Source: Bacteroides sp. CAG:443
Lineage (GTDB): Bacteria; Bacteroidota; Bacteroidia; Bacteroidales; Bacteroidaceae
DNA length: 56,804 nucleotides
NCBI GenBank assembly: GCA_000432735.1
Contig: FR887777.1
Location: 1 to 56,804, forward strand
Direction: 5' to 3'
Shown here in pieces: positions 25,438-34,310 of this stretch. The notes under the pieces were generated by a model. It made no database searches, was not told the origin of the DNA, and saw nothing but the letters and a program-made list of their open reading frames with translations. The position numbers and the translations under genes were made by a program. Position 1 is the first letter of the stretch; every line of letters begins with the position of its first letter.

Positions 25438-27537
25438 CTACGAAATAACCGACCAGTTCACATTCTTTTTCCGAAGTTCCTTCAACTGCTGCCATATAAT
25501 CGCATTTTCCGGACGCTCTCCATTCGGATCGGCATCGAGCAACCGTTCGGCTATCTCACGCACATACTGCAAAAGCTGTCCGTCGCGGGCGATATCGGCT
25601 ATCTTCAAATCGAATGCCACACCACTCTGCTGTGTTCCTTCCAAATCACCCGGTCCGCGCAACTTCAAATCGGCTTCCGCAATCTCAAAACCATCGTTTG
25701 TCTGCACCATGATTTCAATACGCTTACGCGTTTCTTCCGTCAACTTATAGCCGGTAACCAGAATACAATACGACTGATCGGCTCCACGTCCTACACGTCC
25801 ACGCAACTGATGCAATTGCGACAAGCCGAAACGTTCCGCATTCTCTATCACCATGACCGAAGCATTAGGTACGTTCACTCCTACCTCAATCACCGTAGTG
25901 GCTACCATAATCTGAGTTTCGTTTGCCAGAAAACGCTGCATCTCCTCATCTTTCTCTGCCGGCTTCATCTTGCCATGCACCTTACTTACCTTATATTCCG
26001 GAAACTCCTCACAGATATGCATATACCCGTCTTCCAGGTTCTTGATATCCATCTTCTCGCTTTCCTGAATCAACGGATATACAATATAGGCCTGACGCCC
26101 TTCCTGTATCTGCTTCCGTATGAAAGCATACATCGAAGCACGACGGTTATCGAACTGATGGATGGTTTGGATGGGTTTTCTTCCGGGAGGAAGTTCATCG
26201 ATGACGGACACATCGAGATCGCCATATAGTGTCATGGCAAGCGTACGAGGAATAGGAGTCGCCGTCATTACCAGCACATGAGGCGGACAAGTGTTCTTCG
26301 CCCACAACTTGGCACGCTGAGCTACCCCGAAACGATGCTGTTCGTCTATCACCACCAGTCCCAACGAAGAAAAGTTGACTGTATCTTCTATCACTGCATG
26401 GGTTCCGATTAAAATCTGTACATCCCCTGTTACCAGATCTTTTAAAATCGTTTCCCTGCGCTTCCCCTTTACGTTTCCCGTAAGCAGTTCCACCCGCACA
26501 TTCATGCCTGCAAGGAAACGGCATATCGTTTCATAATGCTGGGTCGCAAGAATTTCCGTCGGTGCCATCATACACGCCTGATAACCGTTGTCCAAGGCTA
26601 TCAGCATGGTCATCAAGGCAACAAGTGTCTTTCCACTACCCACATCTCCCTGCAACAGTCGGTTCATCTGACGCCCGCTACCCATGTCACGCCGCATCTC
26701 CTTGATAACCCGCTTTTGAGCTCCTGTAAGCTGAAACGGAAGATTCTGTGAATAAAAGGTATTGAAAATCTCTCCTACCCGTCCGAAAACCAGTCCCCGG
26801 AACTTATTCCTTCGTTCTTTAGTGTAACGGAGGATATTGAGCTGCACATAAAACAGCTCCTCGAACTTCAGGCGATACTGTGCTTTCCGAAGCAAATCGG
26901 GATTCTGAGGAAAATGAATGTTATAAAGCGCATCAGTAAGCGACATCAGGCGATGCTGCGCCACCAGTTGCGGACTGAGCGTTTCTTCTATAATGTCTTT
27001 CTGAAGTGCCCCGAAAAGATTCTTCATCAGCTTCTCCAGCGCATGCGAATTGAGGTTGCTGCGCTTCATCTTCTCGGTAGTATTGTAATATGGCTGAAGC
27101 CCCATCGACGAAAGGGTAAGTTCTTCCGCCGGATCAATATCGGGATGAGCAATGTTTATCCGCCCGTTGAAGACGGTCGGCTTTCCGAATACGATATACT
27201 CTTCGTGTGCCTTATAGCGCCCCATGACAAACTTCAGCCCCTGAAACCATACCAAGTCGACCACTCCTGTCCCATCCGAAAAATGTCCGACCAGACGACG
27301 CTGGCGACCTTCTCCAATGGTTTCGAAGCTGAGCACCTGCCCCTTCAGCTGAATATACGGCATGTTCCCGTCTATCTCATGGATATAATACAGACGACTA
27401 CGGTCGACATACTTGTAAGGGAAATAATACAGCAAGTCCCGAAAGGAATAGATATTCAGTTCCTTGTTCAGTATCGCCGCACGCTGCGGTCCTACCCCCT
27501 GCAAATATTTTATGTCACGCGTAGATAAATCGAACAT
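25438..27537 (-). CDS. recG: ATP-dependent DNA helicase RecG
   Basis: Remodels stalled forks and branched recombination intermediates. The 699-residue protein has the N-terminal wedge/OB domain (LKGQVLSFETIGEGRQRRLVGHF), Walker A GDVGSGKT, motif II DEQHRFG, motif III TATPIPRTLA, and the C-terminal helicase motifs including QLRGRVGRG and the RecG tail. Length is standard. It is preceded by ispD with a 4-base gap. Confidence 0.96.
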   Translation of the reverse strand: MFDLSTRDIKYLQGVGPQRAAILNKELNIYSFRDLLYYFPYKYVDRSRLYYIHEIDGNMPYIQLKGQVLSFETIGEGRQRRLVGHFSDGTGVVDLVWFQGLKFVMGRYKAHEEYIVFGKPTVFNGRINIAHPDIDPAEELTLSSMGLQPYYNTTEKMKRSNLNSHALEKLMKNLFGALQKDIIEETLSPQLVAQHRLMSLTDALYNIHFPQNPDLLRKAQYRLKFEELFYVQLNILRYTKERRNKFRGLVFGRVGEIFNTFYSQNLPFQLTGAQKRVIKEMRRDMGSGRQMNRLLQGDVGSGKTLVALMTMLIALDNGYQACMMAPTEILATQHYETICRFLAGMNVRVELLTGNVKGKRRETILKDLVTGDVQILIGTHAVIEDTVNFSSLGLVVIDEQHRFGVAQRAKLWAKNTCPPHVLVMTATPIPRTLAMTLYGDLDVSVIDELPPGRKPIQTIHQFDNRRASMYAFIRKQIQEGRQAYIVYPLIQESEKMDIKNLEDGYMHICEEFPEYKVSKVHGKMKPAEKDEEMQRFLANETQIMVATTVIEVGVNVPNASVMVIENAERFGLSQLHQLRGRVGRGADQSYCILVTGYKLTEETRKRIEIMVQTNDGFEIAEADLKLRGPGDLEGTQQSGVAFDLKIADIARDGQLLQYVREIAERLLDADPNGERPENAIIWQQLKELRKKNVNWSVIS

Positions 27538-27541
27538 TTAT

Positions 27542-28207
27542 TTAAACCAAAACTTCAGCAACCTTTAAATCGAACGGAGTCGTGAGCTTAATGTTTTCAC
27601 GGTTTCCCGGCACCAGATATACCGGATGCCCCAAAGCCTCTACAACCGAAGCATCATCTGTAAAGGCAGAAGTATACGGCTGTCCGTATGCCTGCTTCAG
27701 CAAAGAAGCAGTAAACACCTGAGGAGTCTGAACCAGCTTATAACGGTCGCGCGGTACAGTCACGCTCTGCTCCTCTGTTTCCATCCGGCGGACAGTTTCT
27801 ACTACCCCGATAACCGGAATGACAGCTTGCTTTTCGCGGGCTGCATCGTAACAGGCAGCAATCACTTCCTGCGACACAAAAGGACGAACACCGTCGTGTA
27901 CACCTACCAGGCTGTCCGGATCGTTTACCAGAGCCAGTCCGTTCTTTACAGAATGGAAACGGGTTTCTCCTCCGTCGGCAACGCGATGCGGAAGCGTAAA
28001 CCCGTATGTAGCACAAAGCTGCTTCCAGTAGTCCTGCTGGTCTACCGGAAGCACCAATATGATATGTATATGCTCATCGTAGGCATGGAAAGCTTCCAGC
28101 GTACGCATCAGTACAGGTTTTCCCTTGATTGGAATAAACTGCTTGGGAATATCTCCCCCCATGCGCAAGCCTTTTCCTCCCGCTACGACAATGATGTATT
28201 TCTCCAT
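27542..28207 (-). CDS. ispD: 2-C-methyl-D-erythritol 4-phosphate cytidylyltransferase
   Basis: Third step of the non-mevalonate isoprenoid pathway, adding CMP from CTP to methylerythritol 4-phosphate. The 221-residue protein has the nucleotide-binding start VVAGGKGLRMGGDIPKQF, GGETRFHSVKNGL, VGVHDGVRPFV, and TPQVF / FTDDASVVE near the C-terminus. Its ATG overlaps the stop of the DJ-1 gene by one base (TGATG), indicating translational coupling. Confidence 0.94.
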   Translation of the reverse strand: MEKYIIVVAGGKGLRMGGDIPKQFIPIKGKPVLMRTLEAFHAYDEHIHIILVLPVDQQDYWKQLCATYGFTLPHRVADGGETRFHSVKNGLALVNDPDSLVGVHDGVRPFVSQEVIAACYDAAREKQAVIPVIGVVETVRRMETEEQSVTVPRDRYKLVQTPQVFTASLLKQAYGQPYTSAFTDDASVVEALGHPVYLVPGNRENIKLTTPFDLKVAEVLV

Positions 28208-28755
28208 CAGGCGAGCAACATTCCCTTTTTAACTTCCAATGCTTTTTCAGCACCAGCAAACTTCTCCAGAAGAGCAAAACCGAAAGCTGGAGCAGCACCC
28301 GGACCTTTACCCAAGATGAAGTTATCAACGATTTCTACCATGTTGCCAGTATATTCTGCACCTTCCAGATACTTGTCGAATCCCGGATAGCAAGTAGCCT
28401 TCTTGCCTTTCAGCAAACCACGCTTGCCATATACCATCGGAGCAGCACAGATAGCTGCAAGTGGTTTCTTAGCCGCAGCAAAGTCCATAATCAGTTTGTC
28501 GAGTCCGGCATGAGCATCGAGATTCGTTGCTCCCGGCAGTCCACCCGGCAGAACAATCATTTCCACATCCTCTTCTTTCAAGTCCTCGAACAGCATATCT
28601 GCAACGATAGGAACCTGATGAGAGCTGACAACAGTCTTTTCACCTGTTACTGATACAGTTTTTACATTCAGTCCCCCACGACGCATAATATCGAGCGGAA
28701 ACATGGCTTCCATTTCTTCGAAGCCTTCTGCCAAAAAGATACAAATTGCTTTCAT
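28207..28755 (-). CDS. DJ-1/PfpI family protein
   Basis: A 182-residue protein of the DJ-1/ThiJ/PfpI superfamily (YajL-like). The fold signature is clear: FLAEGFEEMEAM with the conserved Glu, VLPGGLPGATNL, and the nucleophile elbow IAAICAAPMVYG with the reactive Cys at about 104. Members act as glyoxalase/deglycase or chaperones; which applies here cannot be told from the sequence. Located between tonB and ispD in the same run. Confidence 0.9.
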   Translation of the reverse strand: MKAICIFLAEGFEEMEAMFPLDIMRRGGLNVKTVSVTGEKTVVSSHQVPIVADMLFEDLKEEDVEMIVLPGGLPGATNLDAHAGLDKLIMDFAAAKKPLAAICAAPMVYGKRGLLKGKKATCYPGFDKYLEGAEYTGNMVEIVDNFILGKGPGAAPAFGFALLEKFAGAEKALEVKKGMLLA

Positions 28756-28789
28756 ACTACAACGAATTTAACTATTCATATTTTATTAT

Positions 28790-29632
28790 TTATTTCAACT
28801 TGAAATAATAGGTTATCGTACCACTCTGATTATTTACCCCGTCTACTGCATTGAAACGGGCGCGACGCGCAGCTTCTTCCGCAGCACGGCGCAAAGCGGG
28901 ATTCACCGTATTGGTCCGTTTGTTGATGCTTGTACTGATAACTCTTCCGGCGGGATTCACCACAATCGTAACTACGACACGTCCTTCATCCTGCACGTTA
29001 TATACAGGAACAGGTAATCCACCAGAGCCTAGCGAACGACCATTCAAGTCGAATGTTCCATATCCTCCTACACCCGAAGTCTTTCCCGTATTTCCATTAC
29101 CGTCAGGACTTCCCTGTATGCCTTCTCCCGACTCGGATGTACCTTTACTGCCCATCTTGGAGCCTTTTCCGAAAGCTCCCGCAATCTTGCTGGCAGCAGC
29201 CTGAGCAGCCGCCCGTTCGGCCTCGGCACGTTTTTCCGCTTCGGTCTTTTCCTTAGGCTTTGTCACTACAGGCTTTGTTTCCGGTTTCTTTGTAGGCGTA
29301 ACTTCCTTTTTAGGTTTTTCTTCCTTCGGTTTTTCCTTCTTCACCTGAATGGAAGGTTCATCATCCTGTGTAATCATAGGTTGCTTCACCTCAGGCTCCG
29401 GAGTCGTTTCGGGTTCCGGCACAGAAGTTTCCGGCTGCGGCAATACGTCGACCTCCGTCAATGTAAACGGATCGGCGTCGCCTTGGGCAGTTTCCGTATT
29501 ACCAAGCATAACCGGTACTCCTCCCTCTTCTTGCTTTTCAGGGCGAGTAAGCGAGCAAAAGAAAAGCAACAGTATCACAAGGATATGCAATACCACTGTT
29601 CCTATTATTCCGGTTACTTTACTTTTTTTCAC
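28790..29632 (-). CDS. tonB: TonB energy transducer
   Basis: Transmits proton-motive force from ExbB-ExbD to outer-membrane receptors. The 280-residue protein has one N-terminal membrane helix (TGIIGTVVLHILVILLLFF), a long Pro/Glu/Lys-rich periplasmic spacer (PEPETTPEPEVKQP and KKPETKPVV), and a C-terminal TonB domain with YNVQDEGRVVVTIVVNPAGRV. The start codon is GTG at 29632; no ATG lies upstream in frame. It follows exbD by 11 bases. Confidence 0.92.
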   Translation of the reverse strand: MKKSKVTGIIGTVVLHILVILLLFFCSLTRPEKQEEGGVPVMLGNTETAQGDADPFTLTEVDVLPQPETSVPEPETTPEPEVKQPMITQDDEPSIQVKKEKPKEEKPKKEVTPTKKPETKPVVTKPKEKTEAEKRAEAERAAAQAAASKIAGAFGKGSKMGSKGTSESGEGIQGSPDGNGNTGKTSGVGGYGTFDLNGRSLGSGGLPVPVYNVQDEGRVVVTIVVNPAGRVISTSINKRTNTVNPALRRAAEEAARRARFNAVDGVNNQSGTITYYFKLK

Positions 29633-29643
29633 TGTATTGTCTT

Positions 29644-30063
29644 TTAGTTCTGTTTATCAGGGCGGCGGGTAGCCAGCACCATCTTGAAATGATTCTCATT
29701 GGCAATGTTCAGGATGCGGACGATTTCACGATAGGGAATCGACTCGTCGGCATAAAGAGCTACATACATTTCCGGTTCTTTTGCCGCGCACTCCTGCAGG
29801 AAAGAAGGAACTTCATCCAGCGAGAGCGGCATCTCGTCGTCATTGCCGAACGCCCCGTAATAATTCAAATCCTTATCGATGATTACCCGTGCCATCGGTT
29901 TGGCCGAAGTCTGTTGGGAACCTTGCGGCAGCAAGACCTTAATGGCATTCGGCGACACCATCGTAGAGGTAATCATAAAAAATATCAGCAGCAGAAAGAT
30001 GAGGTCGGTCATCGACGACATACTGAACGCCGGAGATATTTTTTGTCTTCTCTTCAGTGACAT
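29644..30063 (-). CDS. exbD: Biopolymer transport protein ExbD/TolR
   Basis: Inner-membrane partner of ExbB in the TonB motor. The 139-residue protein has the typical short basic N-terminus, a membrane helix with the conserved aspartate in MTDLIFLLLIFFMITS, and a periplasmic domain (YVALYADESIPYREIVRILNIANE). It starts 7 bases after exbB. Confidence 0.95.
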   Translation of the reverse strand: MSLKRRQKISPAFSMSSMTDLIFLLLIFFMITSTMVSPNAIKVLLPQGSQQTSAKPMARVIIDKDLNYYGAFGNDDEMPLSLDEVPSFLQECAAKEPEMYVALYADESIPYREIVRILNIANENHFKMVLATRRPDKQN

Positions 30064-30070
30064 AGGCTTC

Positions 30071-30790
30071 TTATTTTTCGTTTGGTTCGTTCATCAAGTC
30101 CATGAAAGCAATGGTACGTGCTTCCATCTGACTTACCACCTTGTCTACGCGATATACCAGATGATTATAAGCAAACATGGTAGCGATACCAACCACCAGA
30201 CCACCTACAGTCGTAATCATCGCTTCATAGATACCACTCGAAAGGAGCGTGATATCGATGTTGTTTCCTGCATTTGCCATGTTCCAGAAGGCACGCACCA
30301 TACCGGTTACCGTACCCAGGAATCCCAGCATCGGCGCACCACTGGAGATAGTAGCCATAATAGACAGTCCGTTTTCCAGCTTCGCCACTTCAATGTTTCC
30401 GGTATTCTCGATGGCAGCCTGCACATCGGCAACCGGACGTCCCATACGCATGATACCCTTTTCAATCATACGAGAAGAAGGAGTATTGGTAATGCGGCAG
30501 TAATTGATAGCCGACTTGATTTCTCCCGTCTTGATATAGTCGCGGATACGGTCCATAAACAAAGGATCTTCCTTTCCAGCCTTGCGGATAGCTACCGCAC
30601 GCTCGAAGAAAATGTAAAAAGCAATGACTGACATGATAGCCAGTAAAATCATAATCCATCCCCCTTTGCAAGCCATATCCCAAAGGTTCATTTCAGGTTC
30701 TCCCGAAGCTACGGGAGTCAGCACGGGATTGTTTCCCGTCATGGTGTCGGCAACGGTCTGTGCAGTTGCCAGCAATGTCATTGTAATCAT
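30071..30790 (-). CDS. exbB: MotA/TolQ/ExbB proton channel protein
   Basis: Proton channel subunit energising TonB. From the ATG at 30790 (MITMTLLATAQ) the 239-residue protein has a signal-like first helix, a second membrane helix (GWIMILLAIMSVIAFYIFFERAVAI), and the large MotA/ExbB region with APMLGFLGTVTGMVRAF and TTVGGLVVGIATMFAYN. A TTG 15 bases upstream is less likely. The gap to the pdxJ stop is 2 bases. Confidence 0.93.
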   Translation of the reverse strand: MITMTLLATAQTVADTMTGNNPVLTPVASGEPEMNLWDMACKGGWIMILLAIMSVIAFYIFFERAVAIRKAGKEDPLFMDRIRDYIKTGEIKSAINYCRITNTPSSRMIEKGIMRMGRPVADVQAAIENTGNIEVAKLENGLSIMATISSGAPMLGFLGTVTGMVRAFWNMANAGNNIDITLLSSGIYEAMITTVGGLVVGIATMFAYNHLVYRVDKVVSQMEARTIAFMDLMNEPNEK

Positions 30791-30792
30791 AT

Positions 30793-31506
30793 TCAACGAA
30801 GGCAATTTTTATATTCTTCAATAGTTTTTTTAAGTCCCAGATAGAGTGCATCACAAATCAGTGCGTGTCCGATGGAAACTTCGTCCACCCACGGAATATT
30901 TTCGTGAAAATAAGCAAGATTTTCAAGGCTCAGGTCATGTCCGGCATTCAGTCCCATACCCAATTTGCGGGTTACCGTTGCAGCCTCCACAAAAGGAGCG
31001 ATTGCCGCCTCCCGGTTTTTGGCGTACGTCGATGCGTAGGGCTCTGTATAAAGTTCTACGCGGTCGGCACCTGCTTTTGCTGCATATTCAATCATCTCCG
31101 TATTTGTTCCCACAAAAATAGAAGTACGTATGCCAGCCTCTCCGAAAGTATCCATCAGTTCGGTCAGGAAAGAAAGGTTTGCCTTTGTATCCCATCCCGC
31201 ATTGGAAGTAATCTGATCTGGAGCATCGGGCACGAGCGTCACTTGATGAGGTTTTACCTTCAAGACCAGATCGACAAACTCTTTCGAGGGGTAACCTTCG
31301 ATATTAAATTCCGTACGGAGAATCGGGCGAAGGGCCAGCACATCCGCATAACGGATATGGCGTTCGTCGGGACGGGGATGAACGGTTATGCCTTCAGCCC
31401 CGAAAGCTTCGCAATCCAACGCCACTTTTTCTACGTCGGGGTTATTTCCCCCACGGGCATTACGCAAGGTTGCCACCTTGTTTATATTCACACTTAGCTT
31501 AGTCAT
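30793..31506 (-). CDS. pdxJ: Pyridoxine 5'-phosphate synthase
   Basis: Last ring-forming step of DXP-dependent vitamin B6 synthesis, condensing 3-amino-2-oxopropyl phosphate with deoxyxylulose phosphate. The 237-residue TIM barrel has LSVNINKVATLRNARGG at the start, GAEGITVHPRPDERHI, VTLVPDAPDQITSNAGWD, ELYTEPYA, and LGMGLNAGHDL...EVSIGHALICDAL. It is the first gene of an eight-gene minus-strand run down to 24610. Its -7 element (TAACTTTG, minus, 31544-31551) faces that of nadK. Confidence 0.95.
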   Translation of the reverse strand: MTKLSVNINKVATLRNARGGNNPDVEKVALDCEAFGAEGITVHPRPDERHIRYADVLALRPILRTEFNIEGYPSKEFVDLVLKVKPHQVTLVPDAPDQITSNAGWDTKANLSFLTELMDTFGEAGIRTSIFVGTNTEMIEYAAKAGADRVELYTEPYASTYAKNREAAIAPFVEAATVTRKLGMGLNAGHDLSLENLAYFHENIPWVDEVSIGHALICDALYLGLKKTIEEYKNCLR

Positions 31507-31522
31507 ATTGAATTTAATTTTA

Positions 31523-31551
31523 TATCTTTGCGTCTACAACTTGCAAAGTTA
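31523..31551. promoter_or_regulatory. Facing -7 elements of nadK (+) and pdxJ (-)
   Basis: TATCTTTG on the plus strand (31523-31530) and TAACTTTG on the minus strand (31544-31551) are 13 bases apart, with both inferred transcription starts near 31537. The two promoters therefore overlap and should compete for polymerase. Confidence 0.5.
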
Positions 31552-31615
31552 ACAGCTTTCTCGTAAAACCAGTTAACTTTACGTGACAAAAGATTGATAA
31601 AAAAAGCTACAAGAT

Positions 31616-32500
31616 ATGCAACGCAACCTCAGATTTGCCCTTTTCGGAAATACTTATCAGGAACATAAGTCAGCACATGCCACGCATCTGCTGGAAATCC
31701 TGCGCAGCAAAGGAGCTGAAATCTGTATCAGCAACGAATTTTATTATTTCCTGAAGCAACATACCAAAGCCAACCTCGAAGGACTGGAGATTTTTCAGGG
31801 ATATGATTTTGACGCAGATATGGTGCTGAGCATCGGTGGCGACGGTACGTTTCTGCGGGCAGCAAGCCGTGTAGGCAAGAAGGAAATTCCCATCCTGGGT
31901 ATCAATACCGGACGTCTGGGATTCCTGGCCGACATATCGCCCGACCAGATGGAAGAAGCATTCGATGAAATCTACGCAGGGAAATACCTTGCCGAACCCC
32001 GACGGGTATTGCATCTCACCTCCGACGGACATGTACTGAAAGGCTATCCGTACGGCTTGAATGAAATAGCCATTCTGAAGCGTGACAGTTCGTCGATGAT
32101 TACCATACGTGCTTACATCAACGATGAGTTACTCTGCTCTTATCAGGCAGACGGACTGATTGTGGCTACTCCTACCGGCTCTACAGGGTATTCGCTCAGC
32201 GTAGGCGGTCCGATTCTTGTCCCGCAAAGCGGAACCATCAGCCTGACTCCCGTAGCACCGCACAGCCTCAATGTACGTCCGATTGTAATTCGTGACGACT
32301 GGGAGATTACGCTCGATGTGGAAAGCCGGAGCCATAATTTTCTGGTAGCGGTAGACGGACGCAGCGAAACTTGCCGCGAGGGTACCAAACTGACCATCCG
32401 CCGTGCCGATTACTTCGTACGGATTGTGAAGCGCTGCCATCACTCTTTCTTCAACACGCTCCGCGAAAAAATGATGTGGGGAGCAGACAGCCGCTCGTAA
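31616..32500 (+). CDS. nadK: NAD kinase
   Basis: Phosphorylates NAD to NADP. The 294-residue protein has the GGDGTFLRAAS motif (about 75-85), LGINTGRLGFLAD, NEIAILKRDSSSM, and DGLIVATPTGSTGYSLSVGGPI, with a C-terminal SPD-like VAVDGRSE. Length is typical. It is divergent from pdxJ and convergent with murF. Confidence 0.96.
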   Translation: MQRNLRFALFGNTYQEHKSAHATHLLEILRSKGAEICISNEFYYFLKQHTKANLEGLEIFQGYDFDADMVLSIGGDGTFLRAASRVGKKEIPILGINTGRLGFLADISPDQMEEAFDEIYAGKYLAEPRRVLHLTSDGHVLKGYPYGLNEIAILKRDSSSMITIRAYINDELLCSYQADGLIVATPTGSTGYSLSVGGPILVPQSGTISLTPVAPHSLNVRPIVIRDDWEITLDVESRSHNFLVAVDGRSETCREGTKLTIRRADYFVRIVKRCHHSFFNTLREKMMWGADSRS

Positions 32501-32569
32501 ACAAGCTGAACAAAGAATAAATTCGTGCAGATGTCCTGAAAAAACATCAGGAGAAGCAACCGGTGTTTT

Positions 32570-32615
32570 GTACAAAACTTTCAAGAGTTTGTACAAAAGA
32601 TTTTAGTTTTTGTAC
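32570..32615. repeat. Dispersed GTAC element, locus B (three palindromes, 21-bp period)
   Basis: Three (T)TTTGTACAAA palindromes with GTAC cores at 32570, 32591 and 32612, exactly 21 bp apart each time. It sits between the convergent nadK and murF genes, upstream of two terminators. Minus-strand spacer sequence (AAACTAAAATCTTTTG) resembles that of locus A (AAACAAAAAACTTTTG). Confidence 0.8.
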
Positions 32616-32741
32616 AAATTAGACCGAAAGCCTCAGGATGTTTTCTATCGGACAAGCCGTAATTATCTTATAAATAAGAGGCAGTTTTCGCATAGAGAAA
32701 ATGAATAGACCGACTTATAATTTATAAGTTGCAATTAAAAG

Positions 32742-32802
32742 AAATCTCCTGCCTTAGCCTTTGTTTATTTTAATAACACGGGTAAAAGCAGGAGATTTTT
32801 TC
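32742..32802 (+). terminator. Terminator for nadK
   Basis: AAATCTCCTGC (32742-32752) pairs with GCAGGAGATTT (32788-32798) and is followed by a T run. It lies 240 bases after the nadK stop, beyond the GTAC repeat. Confidence 0.75.
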
Positions 32803-32858
32803 TTTCAAGCTCAATCTATCCAATTTTTATTTGAGCAATTCTATTTTGAAACAGCATT

Positions 32859-32908
32859 AAAAAAACTGTTCCTCACCGCAAGACTGATATTTATACGATG
32901 AGAAACAG
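32859..32908 (-). terminator. Terminator for murF
   Basis: Minus strand: CTGTTTCTCA pairs with TGAGGAACAG (32899-32908 and 32866-32875, one mismatch) followed by TTTTTTT, starting 4 bases after the murF stop. Confidence 0.7.
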
Positions 32909-32912
32909 GCTG

Positions 32913-34196
32913 TTATAGCTGGTCGGGCAGCAGACTCAACTTCATGCTGTTCGAGCCTTTTACCAGGATGTAGTACCCTTTGGGCTTATGGGCCTGAATA
33001 TCTGCCAGCACCTCGTCTACATTCTGAAAGGTCTGGAAAGTGTGAGTTGTAGCAGCAAACTCCGGTCCTACCAGCACTACCCGTTCGAAACCACACTCAT
33101 TCAGATAATCGACCACCTTCTGATGTTCTTCGTGACTCACCGTGCCCAGTTCTTTCATATCGCCTAAGATAACCATCTTATGGGGAGCCTCTATCAGACG
33201 GAAATTCTTGAGAGCCGCCATCATACTGGTCGGATTGGCATTATAGGCATCCACAATCAGCTTATTGTCGGCAGTTTCCTTCAACTGCGACCGGTTGTTG
33301 TGAGGCAAATACGATGCCAGCGCATCGCTGATATCCTCATCGGGTACTCCAAAGTAACGTCCGATGGCTACTGCTGCCAGCATATTGTCCAAGTTATAGG
33401 AACCAATCAGATGAGTAGCCACTTCGTGTGATATACCTCTTGCTGTCCATTGGAAAGACAGAAATGGTGAGCAACTGATCAGTTCCCCACTTACATACAA
33501 GCCGGGAGTCTGTCCGTAACGCACACAAGTCAGCCCTTCGGCTATGCCGTTCAGGTAAGGATTTTCATTCTGGATAAAGATAGTAGCCCCGCCTTTGGTA
33601 CGCAGGAAATCGTACAATTCTCCTTTTGTACGGATAACGCCTTCAAAGGAACCGAATCCCTGCAAGTGAGCCCTTCCCACGTTTGTGATAATTCCATAAT
33701 CAGGCTCTGCAATGTCAACCAGCTCTTTGATATCTCCCGGATGACTGGCTCCCATTTCTACAACTGCCATTTCATGCTGCGGATTCAAACGAAGCAAGGT
33801 AAGCGGTACACCGATATGGTTATTCAGGTTGCCTTCTGTATACAAGGTATTGAATTTCCGGCTCAGAACCGTAGAAATCAGCTCTTTCGTAGTAGTCTTC
33901 CCGTTAGTTCCCGTAATGCCGATAACAGGAAGATGCAGTTGACGGCGATGATAGTTCGCCAGCTGCTGCAAGGTTTTCAAGCAGTCTTCTACGAGAATCG
34001 TTCCCTCTCCTGCATACTCAGGCTCGTCTATCACCGCATAACGGCAGCCCTGCTTCAAGGCTTGTGCGGCAAATGCGTTACCGTTGAAGGTTGCTCCTTT
34101 CAAGGCGATAAACATCGAACCTACGGGACAGTTGCGGCTGTCGGTAGTCACCTTGCCGCATTCCATAAAGCGTTTATATAACTCAGCTATTTCCAT
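32913..34196 (-). CDS. murF: UDP-N-acetylmuramoyl-tripeptide--D-alanyl-D-alanine ligase
   Basis: Adds D-Ala-D-Ala to the peptidoglycan precursor. The 427-residue Mur ligase has DSRNCPVGSMFIALKG at the N-terminus, the ATP loop VIGITGTNGKTTTKELI, AVVEMGASHPGDI, RAHLQGFGS, NLDNMLAAVAIG and DAYNANPTSM. The ATG at 34196 (MEIAELYKRF) is chosen because the longer frame runs through a -7 element (TATCTTTG, minus, 34223-34230). Monocistronic; divergent from folP. Confidence 0.95.
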   Translation of the reverse strand: MEIAELYKRFMECGKVTTDSRNCPVGSMFIALKGATFNGNAFAAQALKQGCRYAVIDEPEYAGEGTILVEDCLKTLQQLANYHRRQLHLPVIGITGTNGKTTTKELISTVLSRKFNTLYTEGNLNNHIGVPLTLLRLNPQHEMAVVEMGASHPGDIKELVDIAEPDYGIITNVGRAHLQGFGSFEGVIRTKGELYDFLRTKGGATIFIQNENPYLNGIAEGLTCVRYGQTPGLYVSGELISCSPFLSFQWTARGISHEVATHLIGSYNLDNMLAAVAIGRYFGVPDEDISDALASYLPHNNRSQLKETADNKLIVDAYNANPTSMMAALKNFRLIEAPHKMVILGDMKELGTVSHEEHQKVVDYLNECGFERVVLVGPEFAATTHTFQTFQNVDEVLADIQAHKPKGYYILVKGSNSMKLSLLPDQL

Positions 34197-34277
34197 AATT
34201 TCTGTAACAAAACTTTCCGGCGCAAAGATAACGTAATTTAATTTCCCGCGACTGCGAAAAAACAAATTATTGTGCGT

Positions 34278-34285
34278 ACATTTGC
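34278..34285 (+). promoter_or_regulatory. Predicted -7 element for folP-dacA
   Basis: TACATTTG, 25 bases before the ATG at 34311. It overlaps the longer GTG-initiated frame at 34272, which supports the ATG start. Confidence 0.5.
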
Positions 34286-34310
34286 AGCGCTTAAAGACGT
34301 ATTATCGGAC

